64,000 nt of DNA, from contig JAISIZ010000020.1 of the NCBI GenBank assembly GCA_031261785.1, forward strand, positions 1 to 64,000, read 5' to 3'. A model generated the notes under the pieces. It ran no database searches. It was not told the origin of the DNA and saw only the letters and a list, made by a program, of their open reading frames with translations. A program made the translations under genes and the position numbers. Each line of letters begins with the position of its first letter. Positions within the stretch are counted from its first letter, which is position 1. The DNA is from Mediterranea sp. (in: CFB group bacteria) (GTDB lineage Bacteria > Bacteroidota > Bacteroidia > Bacteroidales > Bacteroidaceae). Below are positions 54,797 through 63,793 of the stretch, piece after piece.

Positions 54797-55651
54797 TTAT
54801 TGGTTGGCGGTGAGCGTGATCACGGCACTCTCCGCGGGACAGCGGTTGTCGAGCACGATGTCGCCTATCCGTTCGGCCTTGATAAATCCCTTCCCAGGGT
54901 TCTTGACGCTGGTGATGCCGCCTTTGATGGTGGCCTGCACGGTGCTGTACTCGAAGTTGAGGTCGCAGTCGGGCAGCAGGGTGCAGTCTTCCAGCACGAG
55001 GTTGTCGATATAGCACATCGCCTGCGTGCCGCCTATCACGCAGTTCACCAACTTCAGGTTCTTGGAGTACCAGCCGAGGTACTCGCCGTTGATGTACGAG
55101 TCGTACACGGTGACGTTCTCCGTGTGCCAGAAGGCGTCCTTGGACTCCATGCGGGCGTTGCGCACCACCACGTTCCGGGCGTCCTGGAAGGAGTAGTTGC
55201 CTTGCAGCGTGAAGCCGTCGATGTCGATGTTTTCGGAGCACATAAAGATGTAGTCTCCCCCCTTCACGTCCACGTCGCGCAGGGTGAGGTCGCGGCAGAA
55301 CCAGCAACACTCGCCGGCCGTGGTGAGCTTCACCTCCTCGAGGCGCAGCCCATCGATCTGTCGGAACATCTTGGGCGCGTCCACACGTGTCCGGCGCATG
55401 AAGATGTTCTTCGAGTACCATATCGCGGCGCGGGCGTAGACGGTGAACTCGCACTCCTCGATCCGCGTGTCGTCGTTGTGCCAGAAGGGGTACTTGCCCC
55501 AGAACTCACACCGGTAGGCTTCCACGTGGCGGCACTCCTTCACTGCCGATTCGCCGGGATAAAACTTCAGCCGTTCCAGCCTCACGTTGTCCCTCCCGAA
55601 GAGTGGGCGTTCTCCTTCAAAGAACACGTCCTTGATGATTTCTTTTTCCAT
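54797..55651 (-). CDS. DUF3737 beta-helix protein
   Basis: A 284-residue protein of repeated short strand motifs, with recurring NVxVxDxxI-like patterns (for example LRDVDVKGGDYIFMCSENI and LVNCVIGGTQAMCYIDNLV), forming a right-handed beta-helix. Its DUF3737 family is widespread and without known function. No signal peptide, so it is cytoplasmic. Between the DUF418 and PatB-like genes on the same strand. Confidence 0.9.
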   Translation of the reverse strand: MEKEIIKDVFFEGERPLFGRDNVRLERLKFYPGESAVKECRHVEAYRCEFWGKYPFWHNDDTRIEECEFTVYARAAIWYSKNIFMRRTRVDAPKMFRQIDGLRLEEVKLTTAGECCWFCRDLTLRDVDVKGGDYIFMCSENIDIDGFTLQGNYSFQDARNVVVRNARMESKDAFWHTENVTVYDSYINGEYLGWYSKNLKLVNCVIGGTQAMCYIDNLVLEDCTLLPDCDLNFEYSTVQATIKGGITSVKNPGKGFIKAERIGDIVLDNRCPAESAVITLTANQ

Positions 55652-55675
55652 TTGTCTCTTTATTTTTTTTCATTG

Positions 55676-56914
55676 TTATTCTTTCGATTCTCGCGGCGTC
55701 AGCCACTTGCCGTATATCAGCATGCGCCACACCCATTCCAGCGGGCCGTACCTGAATCCGCACGTCCATAGCAGGCTGAACACGACCTGGAACAGGAACA
55801 CGCCCAGCGCCACTACCTCCACTTGGGCGATGCCCATCGTGGCGCCGAGGGCGAAGCCGATGCCGTAGAAGACGATCATCCCGATGACGGACTGCCCGAC
55901 GTAGTTGGTCAGCGCCAGCCGCCCCGGCGCGGCCAGCAGGGCGAATACCCGGGCCGACGGATGCCGCTCGTACCACAAGGCGATGGTGGCCATATAGGCC
56001 AACGCCATCGGCACCACGCTAAGGGCATAGAGCAGCGAGTGGGCGGGCAGGCCCCACGGCTGGTGGCTCATCGCGCTCCAGGCGTAGAGGGCCGAGAGCG
56101 GCACTCCCCATACGAAGCCGTAGAGGCGCACGCGCCGCAGCGGCGACCGCCACGCGTCGAGCGTGGCGAAGATTCGCTTCCGCCCTATCCACAACCCCAG
56201 CAGGAACAGCGCCAGCACCTTGAAGGCGCGATGCCCGTCGATAAACTCCTGCATGCGGATAAACGCTCCCGCCAGGTTGAAGCGCAGCACGTCGGCGTAG
56301 CTCTGGCTTTCGACCAGCCACACGGGGAAATTGGCCTCAGTGATGCCCGCCTGCCCGTGCAGGTAGCGCGTGGCGGCGATGACGGGCGCCGACAGGTTCC
56401 AGCCGAAAGCCTCCACGGCACAGTCCATCGCCACGGGCAACAGCAGCAGGGCGGCGGCCGTGACGAGCAGCGCGCGGCCACTCACGCGCAGGAAGAGCGG
56501 GAGGAAGAATCCCACGAAAGCGTAAAGGATGAGTATGTCGCCCGCCCACAGCAACAGCAGGTGGCAGAGGCCGATGAGCAGCAAGAAGGCCATGCGGCGG
56601 CGAAAAACGCGCAAGCCGTCGGTACCGCGGGCGGCAGCGTTGCCGAGGATGATGGAGAAGCCGATGCCGAACAGGAGCGAGAAGATGGTGTAGAACTTGC
56701 CGTCGACCAGGAAATACTGGAAGAAGCGTGCCACACGGTCGGTCGCCGCGCTGGGCATGGCCGCGGTCACGGCGTCGGGCAGGAAGGTATAGAGCGAGAA
56801 CTCGCCATAGTTGGCCAGGCAGATACCCAGCAAGGCGAATCCGCGCGACGCGTCAAGGATGACGTAGCGTCGCGCCGTGGCGGTGGGCGAAGGTGTCGTC
56901 GGTGGAGTTGCCAT
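55676..56914 (-). CDS. DUF418 (YeiB-like) membrane protein
   Basis: A 412-residue integral membrane protein with about 10 helices and the DUF418 pattern: RYVILDASRGFALLGICLAN near the N-terminus and LLAAPGRLALTNYVGQSVIG in the C-terminal DUF418 domain. Function is unknown. I chose the ATG at 56914; a TTG 21 bases upstream lies in the promoter. It heads the minus-strand group followed by DUF3737 (24 bases), PatB-like and DMT genes. Confidence 0.92.
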   Translation of the reverse strand: MATPPTTPSPTATARRYVILDASRGFALLGICLANYGEFSLYTFLPDAVTAAMPSAATDRVARFFQYFLVDGKFYTIFSLLFGIGFSIILGNAAARGTDGLRVFRRRMAFLLLIGLCHLLLLWAGDILILYAFVGFFLPLFLRVSGRALLVTAAALLLLPVAMDCAVEAFGWNLSAPVIAATRYLHGQAGITEANFPVWLVESQSYADVLRFNLAGAFIRMQEFIDGHRAFKVLALFLLGLWIGRKRIFATLDAWRSPLRRVRLYGFVWGVPLSALYAWSAMSHQPWGLPAHSLLYALSVVPMALAYMATIALWYERHPSARVFALLAAPGRLALTNYVGQSVIGMIVFYGIGFALGATMGIAQVEVVALGVFLFQVVFSLLWTCGFRYGPLEWVWRMLIYGKWLTPRESKE

Positions 56915-56932
56915 ATAGAGATCTGTTGGCCG

Positions 56933-56940
56933 CAAAAGTA
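56933..56940 (-). promoter_or_regulatory. -7 box for the DUF418-DUF3737-PatB-DMT group
   Basis: On the minus strand TACTTTTG (56940-56933) is an exact TAnnTTTG, 18 bases before the 56914 start. No -33 match found. It supports the ATG start over the upstream TTG. Confidence 0.55.
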
Positions 56941-56989
56941 ATCAACTTCTTCATAACGGCATCAAAATGGCAAAGTATTTCTTGTTTTT

Positions 56990-58891
56990 TCACTTATGCG
57001 TCAACATGCCGTCGCGCGTTTCCACCACTTCCTCGTCCAGCAGGTGGCGGATGGCCGCGACTATCCGCTCTTTCGGAGCTTCTATCCTCTCGGCGATCTG
57101 GTCGGGTCCGAGGGGCGACTGGTCGAGCAAGCGGAGCACGAGCGCCTCCAGCGTCTCCATCTCCTCGTCGGTGGGTGTTTCCGCGTCCTGTGCCCGGCAT
57201 ACGTCGCACTGTCCGCAGTTGTGCCCGTTGCGCTCGCCGAAGTAGAGCAGCAACATGCGGCTGCGGCAGCGCGATTCCGTGCCCACGTACTCCTCCATGG
57301 CCTTGATGCGGGCTTCGTAGCGGGCTTTGCGTTCCTCGTAGATGGCGGGTGGGATCTGTATGTCGTCCAGCTTCACGCGCTCGCGCGTATATATTATATA
57401 AGGTGTCTTTTTCCGCGGGATGTAGTCCACGACGTGTCGTTTGGTGAGGCCGGTGAGGATGGTGTAGATGCGGTGGCGGGTCAATCCCGTGCGCAGCGCG
57501 AGCGTAGCCTCGTTGATGTAGGTGTAGTCGGTGAACACACCCGTGTACAGGCGGAGTATGGCTTGCAGCAGGTTATCGGCCTCCTCGCCCATGTCGCGCA
57601 GGCGATACAGCTCGTCGCGGCGGAGGGTGAAGAGTATGCGCGAGGAGTTGTCCTGCTCGTCGGTATATTCGAGGTATCCCGCCTGGGTGAGTATCTTCAG
57701 GGCGCTGTCCACCGGCACGGGGAAGTAGTGGTACGTCCGGCAGAACTCTTCGAGGTTGAACTCGCGGGTGCACTGGAATCCGTCGCCCATCGCCATCTGG
57801 TAGTAGTACTGCAGGTGCTCGTACACGTCGAGGATGTACTCCTTCGCGGGATACGTGTCGGGGATGCGTCGGTGCAGCGTCCTGATGTCCGAGGAGGCGT
57901 GCAGGATGATGGCGTAGGCTTGCTTGCCGTCGCGTCCGGCCCGTCCGGCTTCCTGGAAATAGGCCTCGGGCGAATCGGGCAGGTCGACATGCAGCACGAC
58001 GCGTACGTCGGGCTTGTCGATGCCCATGCCGAAGGCGTTGGTGGCCACCATTACCCTCACCTCGTCGTCCTGCCATCGTCTCTGGCGGAGGTCGCGCGTG
58101 GTGTTGTCCAGCCCGGCGTGGTAGAAGTCGGCGCTGATGCCCCCGGCCCGTAGCGTCTCGGTGATCTCCTTCGTGCGGCGGCGGCTGCGTACATATACGA
58201 TGGCGCTGCCGGGCACACATTCCAGGATGTGTGCCAGCTCGGCCTCCTTGTTCTCGGTCTTGCGCACGATGTAGGCCAGGTTCTTGCGCTCGAAGCTCAT
58301 GCGAAACACGTTCTCCCGGGCGAAGCGCAGGCGCTGCTGTATGTCTTTCACTACCTTGGGCGTGGCCGTGGCGGTGAGTGCCAGCACGGGTACGCCGGGC
58401 AGGAGGTCGCGTATCTCGGCGATCTTGAGGTAGGCGGGGCGGAAGTCGTATCCCCATTGCGAGATGCAGTGGCTCTCGTCCACGGTGATCATGGACACCT
58501 TCATGGAGAGCAGCTTGACGCGAAAGATGTCCGTACCCAGCCGTTCGGGGGAGATGTAGAGAAACTTGTAGTCGCCAAAAATGCAATTCTCCAGGGCGGT
58601 GATAATTTCCGGCCGCGTCATGCCCGAGTAAACGGCCACGGCCTTGATGCCTTTCCGCCTCAGGTGGCGCACCTGGTCCTTCATCAGCGCGATGAGGGGA
58701 GTGACGACGATGCACAATCCCTCTTTCGCCAAGGCGGGCACCTGGAAGGTGATGGACTTTCCGCCACCGGTGGGCATCAGTCCCAGCGTGTCGCGTCCCT
58801 CGCCGATGCTGTCGATGATCTCCTCCTGCAGGTCGCGGAAGCTGTCGTACCCCCAGTATCGCTTCAGTATGTCGAGATAGCTGTCACTCAA
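56990..58891 (-). CDS. recQ: RecQ family ATP-dependent DNA helicase
   Basis: A 633-residue superfamily 2 helicase that unwinds 3'-5'. Walker A is TGGGKS (residues 41-46), Walker B DESHCISQWGYDFRP, motif VI (QEAGRAGRDG), and the zinc site CRSRM...CGQCDVC near residue 540-560. It has a winged-helix end (PLGPDQIAERI) but no obvious HRDC domain. It overlaps recJ by 8 bases (its start lies inside the recJ end), so the two repair genes are co-translated. Confidence 0.96.
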   Translation of the reverse strand: MSDSYLDILKRYWGYDSFRDLQEEIIDSIGEGRDTLGLMPTGGGKSITFQVPALAKEGLCIVVTPLIALMKDQVRHLRRKGIKAVAVYSGMTRPEIITALENCIFGDYKFLYISPERLGTDIFRVKLLSMKVSMITVDESHCISQWGYDFRPAYLKIAEIRDLLPGVPVLALTATATPKVVKDIQQRLRFARENVFRMSFERKNLAYIVRKTENKEAELAHILECVPGSAIVYVRSRRRTKEITETLRAGGISADFYHAGLDNTTRDLRQRRWQDDEVRVMVATNAFGMGIDKPDVRVVLHVDLPDSPEAYFQEAGRAGRDGKQAYAIILHASSDIRTLHRRIPDTYPAKEYILDVYEHLQYYYQMAMGDGFQCTREFNLEEFCRTYHYFPVPVDSALKILTQAGYLEYTDEQDNSSRILFTLRRDELYRLRDMGEEADNLLQAILRLYTGVFTDYTYINEATLALRTGLTRHRIYTILTGLTKRHVVDYIPRKKTPYIIYTRERVKLDDIQIPPAIYEERKARYEARIKAMEEYVGTESRCRSRMLLLYFGERNGHNCGQCDVCRAQDAETPTDEEMETLEALVLRLLDQSPLGPDQIAERIEAPKERIVAAIRHLLDEEVVETRDGMLTHK

Positions 58892-60602
58892 TGGGCTTGA
58901 TGTCTTCGATGAGCAGTTGCGCCTCGCCCCGTTTGTGGGAGTTCTCCTCGATGGTGTAGCAGATGTCGAACGAGCGTTTGGTCTTGATGTAGCGCACGTG
59001 CGCGCTCTGCCCGAAGGCGATGCCGTTCATCACGTTGTTCGACTTGTTGTCCACCAGCTCCAGCTTGATGTGTTCTTGCTCGCGTCCCACGACCTTACTC
59101 GTGCCATAGTCGTAGACATGGTGGGTGCAGAACACGGGCTTCAGGTTCTCCGGCCCAAAGGGGTTGAACTTCTTGAGGTCGGTGAAGAACTTGCGGCTGA
59201 TGTCCCTGAAGTCGATCTCGGAGTCGATATTGATCGTGGGGTTGGTCTGCTCGGGCAGGATGTGGCCGACGACGTACTCCTCGAACATCTTGCCGAAGGC
59301 TTCCACGTTCTCCTTCTTCATGGACAGCCCGGCGGCGTAGGTGTGCCCGCCGAAGTTGATGAGCAGGTCGCGGCAGTGTTCCACGGCTTTGTACACGTCG
59401 AAGCCGGCCACGGAGCGGGCCGAGCCGGTGGCCATCTCGCCCGTGCGGGTGAGCACCACGGCGGGACGGTAGTACACCTCCGTGAGGCGTGAGGCCACGA
59501 TGCCGATCACCCCCTTGTGCCACTCTTCGTTGTAGAGCACGATGGAGCGCCGGTGTTCCAGCCCTTCGAGGGCGGCCACGATCTTGTTGGCTTCCTCCGT
59601 CATGCTCTTGTCGAGGTCCTTGCGCGTCTCGTTGTATTGGTTTATCCGGTCGGCTTTCTCCTTGGCGATGGAGTAGTCCTTCTCGATGAGCAGGTCCACC
59701 GCCTCCTTTCCGTTCTGTATGCGTCCCGAGGCGTTGATGCGCGGCCCTATCTTGAACACGATGTCGCCCACGGTAAGCTCCTTGTCGGCCAGTCCGCATA
59801 CGTCGATGATGGCTTTCATGCCCACGCTGGGGTTGCTGTTGAGCTGTTTCAGGCCGTGGAAGGCGAGAATGCGGTTCTCGCCCATGATGGGCACGATGTC
59901 CGAGGCGACGCTCACGGCCACGAGGTCGAGTAGCGGGATGAGGTGATGGAACTCAATGCCGTTGCTGATGGCGAACGCCTGCATGAACTTGAAGCCTACG
60001 CCGCAACCCGACAGGTGGGTGTAGGGGTAGGTGTTGTCGGGGCGTTTGGCGTTGAGGATGGCCACGGCCGCGGGCATCTCGCCGTCGGGCACGTGGTGGT
60101 CGCAGATGATGAAGTCGATGCCCTGCTCCTTGGCGTAGGCGATTTCCTCCACGGCTTTGATGCCGCAGTCGAGCACGATGATGAGCTTCACGCCCGTCTG
60201 GGCGGCGTAGTCCACGCCTTGCCGCGACACGCCGTACCCTTCCTCGTACCGGTCGGGCACATAATAATCGATGTTAGAATAAAATTGCTGAACGAACTTA
60301 TAGACCAAGGACACGGCGGTGGTGCCATCCACATCGTAATCTCCATAAATCAGTATGCGTTCTTTTTTCCCCATCGCCTTGTTCAGGCGTTCCACGGCCA
60401 CGTCCATGTCCTTCATCAGGAAGGGATCGTGTAGGTCGGGCAGCTGCGGACGGAAGAATTTGCGTGCCTCGATGGTCGTCTTGATTCCCCGCTGTGCCAA
60501 CAATCGTCCCAGAATCAGGCTGATTCCCAAATCCTGCGCCAATGTCCGGCTTGTCCCCTCCTGTTCGGGCGTGATGGGTCGATAAATCCATTTGTGAGTC
60601 AT
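58884..60602 (-). CDS. recJ: Single-stranded-DNA-specific exonuclease RecJ
   Basis: A 572-residue DHH-family 5'-3' exonuclease. Metal-site motifs DYDVDGTT (residues 89-96) and CDHHVPD are visible, with DHHA1 domain features (INASGRIQNGKEAVDLL, GGHTYAAGLSM) further on. It acts with RecQ in recombination and repair. I chose the Met at 60602, which begins MTHKWIYRP; the longer frame lacks homology. It overlaps recQ and heads the pair. Confidence 0.96.
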   Translation of the reverse strand: MTHKWIYRPITPEQEGTSRTLAQDLGISLILGRLLAQRGIKTTIEARKFFRPQLPDLHDPFLMKDMDVAVERLNKAMGKKERILIYGDYDVDGTTAVSLVYKFVQQFYSNIDYYVPDRYEEGYGVSRQGVDYAAQTGVKLIIVLDCGIKAVEEIAYAKEQGIDFIICDHHVPDGEMPAAVAILNAKRPDNTYPYTHLSGCGVGFKFMQAFAISNGIEFHHLIPLLDLVAVSVASDIVPIMGENRILAFHGLKQLNSNPSVGMKAIIDVCGLADKELTVGDIVFKIGPRINASGRIQNGKEAVDLLIEKDYSIAKEKADRINQYNETRKDLDKSMTEEANKIVAALEGLEHRRSIVLYNEEWHKGVIGIVASRLTEVYYRPAVVLTRTGEMATGSARSVAGFDVYKAVEHCRDLLINFGGHTYAAGLSMKKENVEAFGKMFEEYVVGHILPEQTNPTINIDSEIDFRDISRKFFTDLKKFNPFGPENLKPVFCTHHVYDYGTSKVVGREQEHIKLELVDNKSNNVMNGIAFGQSAHVRYIKTKRSFDICYTIEENSHKRGEAQLLIEDIKPIE

Positions 60603-61241
60603 TATATTTGTTTTTTTTTCTTTTCGACGCTTAGGTGGGTACGGAGGCTCCCCTCCTCCCAACAAGGTGTAAAAGTACGGAAAAAAGTGGAATTACATTG
60701 CGGTTACGGCGTTTTTTAGCAAAAAACTCCATCTCGGCACACCTCTGCCCGATCTCCTTCGGACGTGACGATGCCCTCTCCTTCGTTCATCGTCGCCATG
60801 TAACGCTCGCATGGGACTGGAAGTCCGGGCTTTTTTTTACCCACGCATACCCGATCAGGATGATCGTCGCGGGCTAACACAAAGAAGGGGTATCCTCATG
60901 GAACCCCTTCTCTTCGTTTAATTCATTAGATCACAAAAGAATGCGGCGGATACATCCGAAGTTGTTGAGCAACGGAATGCTTCGCGGCTTCCTCACGGAT
61001 GCCGCGAAGATCTATGTATCCACTACTGGAGAAAGTTTATCATGATGCCGCGAATATACGGAATCCATTCTTGGAAACTACTATGCTCGCTAAAGTTTTT
61101 TCCATTTCTCCCTTCCCAGACGTGCGTTTCCGTCGAACGCAAAGCTTAGGGGAAGAAGAAAAAAGCGGATCGGCCGGACACGATGTACGAAAGGAGACAT
61201 ATTATGTACGAAATGAGACATTAAATAAGTGCGTAACAACT
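60603..61241. other. Gene-free stretch with a hairpin and degenerate repeats
   Basis: No convincing gene. AGAAGGGGT (60883-60891) pairs with ACCCCTTCT (60903-60911), a nine-pair hairpin with an 11-base loop. Two diverged copies of a GATGCCGCGAA segment begin at 60998 and 61044. On the minus strand a near-consensus TACTTTTA at 60677-60670 could serve recJ. The rest holds nothing I recognise. Confidence 0.5.
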
Positions 61242-61249
61242 ATCTTTGC
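61242..61249 (+). promoter_or_regulatory. -7 box of the peptide-fimbrillin operon
   Basis: TATCTTTG, exact TAnnTTTG, then CG. Transcription would begin near 61255, about 40 bases before the chosen start. No -33 match. Confidence 0.55.
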
Positions 61250-61294
61250 GGCGTAATATTACCTCAGTACAATTTAATGATAGGAGTATTAGTT

Positions 61295-61519
61295 ATGAGA
61301 AGAAAGGAACAAGAGAAAGACGGGACGCGAGAGAGCAGAATTGGAGAGAAAGGCAAGCTTGCTTACGAGACACCTACCGTAAAAGCGATTACGGTGATGC
61401 TTGAGAAAGTGATCGCTGAATCGCCGGCGATTGACCTCGACGATCCCATCAAACAAAACGTAGACGCCAAGCCTGGCGGAGACGGTGGACAGGACGATTC
61501 TGGCTATAGTTACATTTAA
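61295..61519 (+). CDS. Small acidic-tailed peptide of the YETP type
   Basis: A 74-residue protein with no signal peptide: a charged N-terminus, a YETPTVKAITVMLEKVIAES core and an acidic, Gly-rich tail (DAKPGGDGGQDDSGYSYI). Small genes with a YETP or YE(T/S)P core occur before secreted-protein operons in Bacteroidales; function is unknown. I chose the ATG at 61295 because TAGGAG lies 8 bases upstream; another ATG is at 61277. It precedes the fimbrillin-like gene by 19 bases. Confidence 0.65.
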   Translation: MRRKEQEKDGTRESRIGEKGKLAYETPTVKAITVMLEKVIAESPAIDLDDPIKQNVDAKPGGDGGQDDSGYSYI

Positions 61520-61538
61520 AGAAAAGGAGGAAGTTACG

Positions 61539-63566
61539 ATGAGAAAGAAACTTCAGAGAAAAGAGACGAAACGTGACCTAACGTTTCGCGTGCTATGCGT
61601 CCTGGCTATGTTCGCGCTGGCCGGATGCGGAAACGACATCATGACACCCGAAGTCCATCCCGACGACACGTCGTCGCCCGACGAAGATGTCCGGCTGGTC
61701 AGCTTCAGCGTCGGCGTGGCCAGCGAGAACCACCAAGACGGCACGTCTCCCGGCACCCGGAGCGATCGGCAATCGCCCATACGCTTCGTGCACGACCTCG
61801 GCGGCGGATACGCGCTGGAATCCACGATGACCGTCGCCCCAAAGAAGCGGGCCAACCAGACACGCGCCGCCTTGCCCTCTGGCACCACCATCCTCATGGT
61901 CGCCTTCCAGGAAGGGGACGTCGACCCCGTGGGCTACCAACTGCTCACCGTGAGCGAGGAGAATACGATGACCGTCAGCCTGCCCAAGTCGGAGAAGCCC
62001 TATAACATCGCGTTCCACTCGATGAGAGACGACCGATACGACCCCGACAAATTCGACCCGCAGAGCTTCTTCGATTTCCCCGATGGCAGCTCGTCCGAAC
62101 ACCTCGGAGAGAACTATTACGAGCTTATCGGTGTCGGCCTGAAGGGCGTAGCCATCCTCACCACCGAGCAAGGCTCGCCACAGGAAGATCTCATCTACGG
62201 ATTGCTGCCCGACATTGACCCCAGCGCCAAGCAGCGGCTGACCGTCAAGTTCAGGCACGCCTTCGCCGAGCTGACGTGGACACTCAACGTCAACCCCGCC
62301 TACGAAACCATCGGCAGCGTGGACGTCGGCCTTTACCCGCGGCACGGGAACGCGCTCGTCGACCTCACCTCGTTCGCCACCGCGAGCAGCCTCGACGACG
62401 CGCTCGCCTGGACCAGCGACGCGGACGGAGAGCAATACCTCGACGCCGAGCACGCCGGCAGCCTCATCGTGAGCCAGGAGAGCGACCAGGGCGCGGAGTT
62501 CCAGGCCACGACCAGCTTTATCCCCGCCCTGCCTCACTTCGACGGTATAGAGGACCTGTCGGCCGCGCTCCACCTCAACACCCTCGAGATCGTCAACACT
62601 GCCGTCAAGAAGACCGTGAAAGGCGTCTCCCTCCCCCTCACCCTCGACGGCACGCCCATCGCCTGCCAACCCGGGATGAGCTACAACATCAGCAGCAAGC
62701 TGACGAAACGGATCACCTGGGCCGCCTCCAACATCTATTATAAGGACGGCGACCTGACCTTCGACCCAATCCCCAAAGACCACGATGGCGACGGGGTGAC
62801 CGACAGCGAGCAGATCCAAGGGCTATACTTCAAGTGGGGATCGCTCATCGGCATCTCGGCGCCGACATCGGAATCGGAATCCTCGTTCAACAGCTCCACC
62901 ATCTACACCCCCAAGAGGAAGGCCGACGGCACGAACCAAGGTTATGACAAAACAGCGGTAAGCGCCACCAACAGGAGCTACAACGACATCGCCCCCAACA
63001 TCCTGGGCACCGATCCCTTCACGCTGCCCGACGACGGCAACGGGACGTACCGGAACGAACAGATATCCTACAACAACTCCCAAGGCACCGTCCTGACAGG
63101 AGAGAACCAGCCCAACTGGTTTGGCGACATCTGCGCCTACATCAGCGGAGGTGGATGGCGGATGCCCACCTCGACAGAGATAAATCCCCTGGGTGGCAAC
63201 CAATTCAATTGGAATACGTCGCCCGCCAATATAGGTTGGTATTCGCCCAGTCCCAAACAGCAGTGGGAAATCGTCGTCGTCCCCAAAGACGCGAACTCGA
63301 TAGCCGAAGGACGGGGATTGGTGACTTCCAGCAAGACGTACGGCGCCTACCTCACCACCAACGCGGGCGAAACCTCCCTGTTCGCCACGTCGAGGCATTA
63401 CACCGCCGTCGGAAACTACACCAGCACCGTCTGCGGGATGTATTTCTCGAACGGAAGCGAGACGTCGAGCCAGTGTCATGGCGTGTACTATATTTACAGC
63501 ATGGTACTCTTGGATGGCCAGACGCCAAAGGCGGGCGCCGCTCCCGTGCGCTGCATAAAGAACTAA
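61539..63566 (+). CDS. Fimbrillin family lipoprotein with FISUMP-like end
   Basis: A 675-residue lipoprotein (LAGC, Cys30), start at ATG 61539 after a strong AAGGAGG 8 bases upstream. Residues about 60-400 resemble the fimbrillin/Mfa-like family of beta-sandwich domains (VSFSVG..., then LTVKFRHAFAELTWTL). The C-terminal part (about 520-675) has GGGWRMPT (near residue 538) and ends APVRCIKN, a FISUMP-like pattern. It probably forms or decorates surface fimbriae or adheres to other cells; role is inferred. It is co-transcribed with the peptide gene. Confidence 0.75.
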   Translation: MRKKLQRKETKRDLTFRVLCVLAMFALAGCGNDIMTPEVHPDDTSSPDEDVRLVSFSVGVASENHQDGTSPGTRSDRQSPIRFVHDLGGGYALESTMTVAPKKRANQTRAALPSGTTILMVAFQEGDVDPVGYQLLTVSEENTMTVSLPKSEKPYNIAFHSMRDDRYDPDKFDPQSFFDFPDGSSSEHLGENYYELIGVGLKGVAILTTEQGSPQEDLIYGLLPDIDPSAKQRLTVKFRHAFAELTWTLNVNPAYETIGSVDVGLYPRHGNALVDLTSFATASSLDDALAWTSDADGEQYLDAEHAGSLIVSQESDQGAEFQATTSFIPALPHFDGIEDLSAALHLNTLEIVNTAVKKTVKGVSLPLTLDGTPIACQPGMSYNISSKLTKRITWAASNIYYKDGDLTFDPIPKDHDGDGVTDSEQIQGLYFKWGSLIGISAPTSESESSFNSSTIYTPKRKADGTNQGYDKTAVSATNRSYNDIAPNILGTDPFTLPDDGNGTYRNEQISYNNSQGTVLTGENQPNWFGDICAYISGGGWRMPTSTEINPLGGNQFNWNTSPANIGWYSPSPKQQWEIVVVPKDANSIAEGRGLVTSSKTYGAYLTTNAGETSLFATSRHYTAVGNYTSTVCGMYFSNGSETSSQCHGVYYIYSMVLLDGQTPKAGAAPVRCIKN

Positions 63567-63609
63567 TCCCACGGGAAAGCTTCACAAGTCCCCACAGGGA
63601 CTCTCACGC

Positions 63610-63690
63610 TTTTCAGACACGGATTTCGCGGCACCCACGATACCTCGCCGCGCGCGACGATGGATGCCGCGAAATCCCTGTCCGAAAAGA
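63610..63690. repeat. Inverted repeat after the fimbrillin gene
   Basis: A 25-base arm at 63610-63634 (core GGATTTCGCGGCA) pairs with 63666-63690 (core TGCCGCGAAATCC), with two mismatches. The loop is 31 bases, rich in CG. It may be a terminator or a member of the ATCCGTG/GCCGCGAA repeats seen at 1-44 and near 61000. Confidence 0.7.
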
Positions 63691-63731
63691 AACTCTATCC
63701 ACGGATCCTTGCGGGTAAGCCCGATTATCCG

Positions 63732-63739
63732 TACATTTG
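63732..63739 (+). promoter_or_regulatory. -7 box of the HAD gene
   Basis: TACATTTG, exact TAnnTTTG, 54 bases before the ATG at 63794. No -33 match. Confidence 0.45.
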
Positions 63740-63793
63740 CGGGACGAATCAACCACCCCGGCAAAAGGGACTGACGATAGAGAAACAAAGTTT

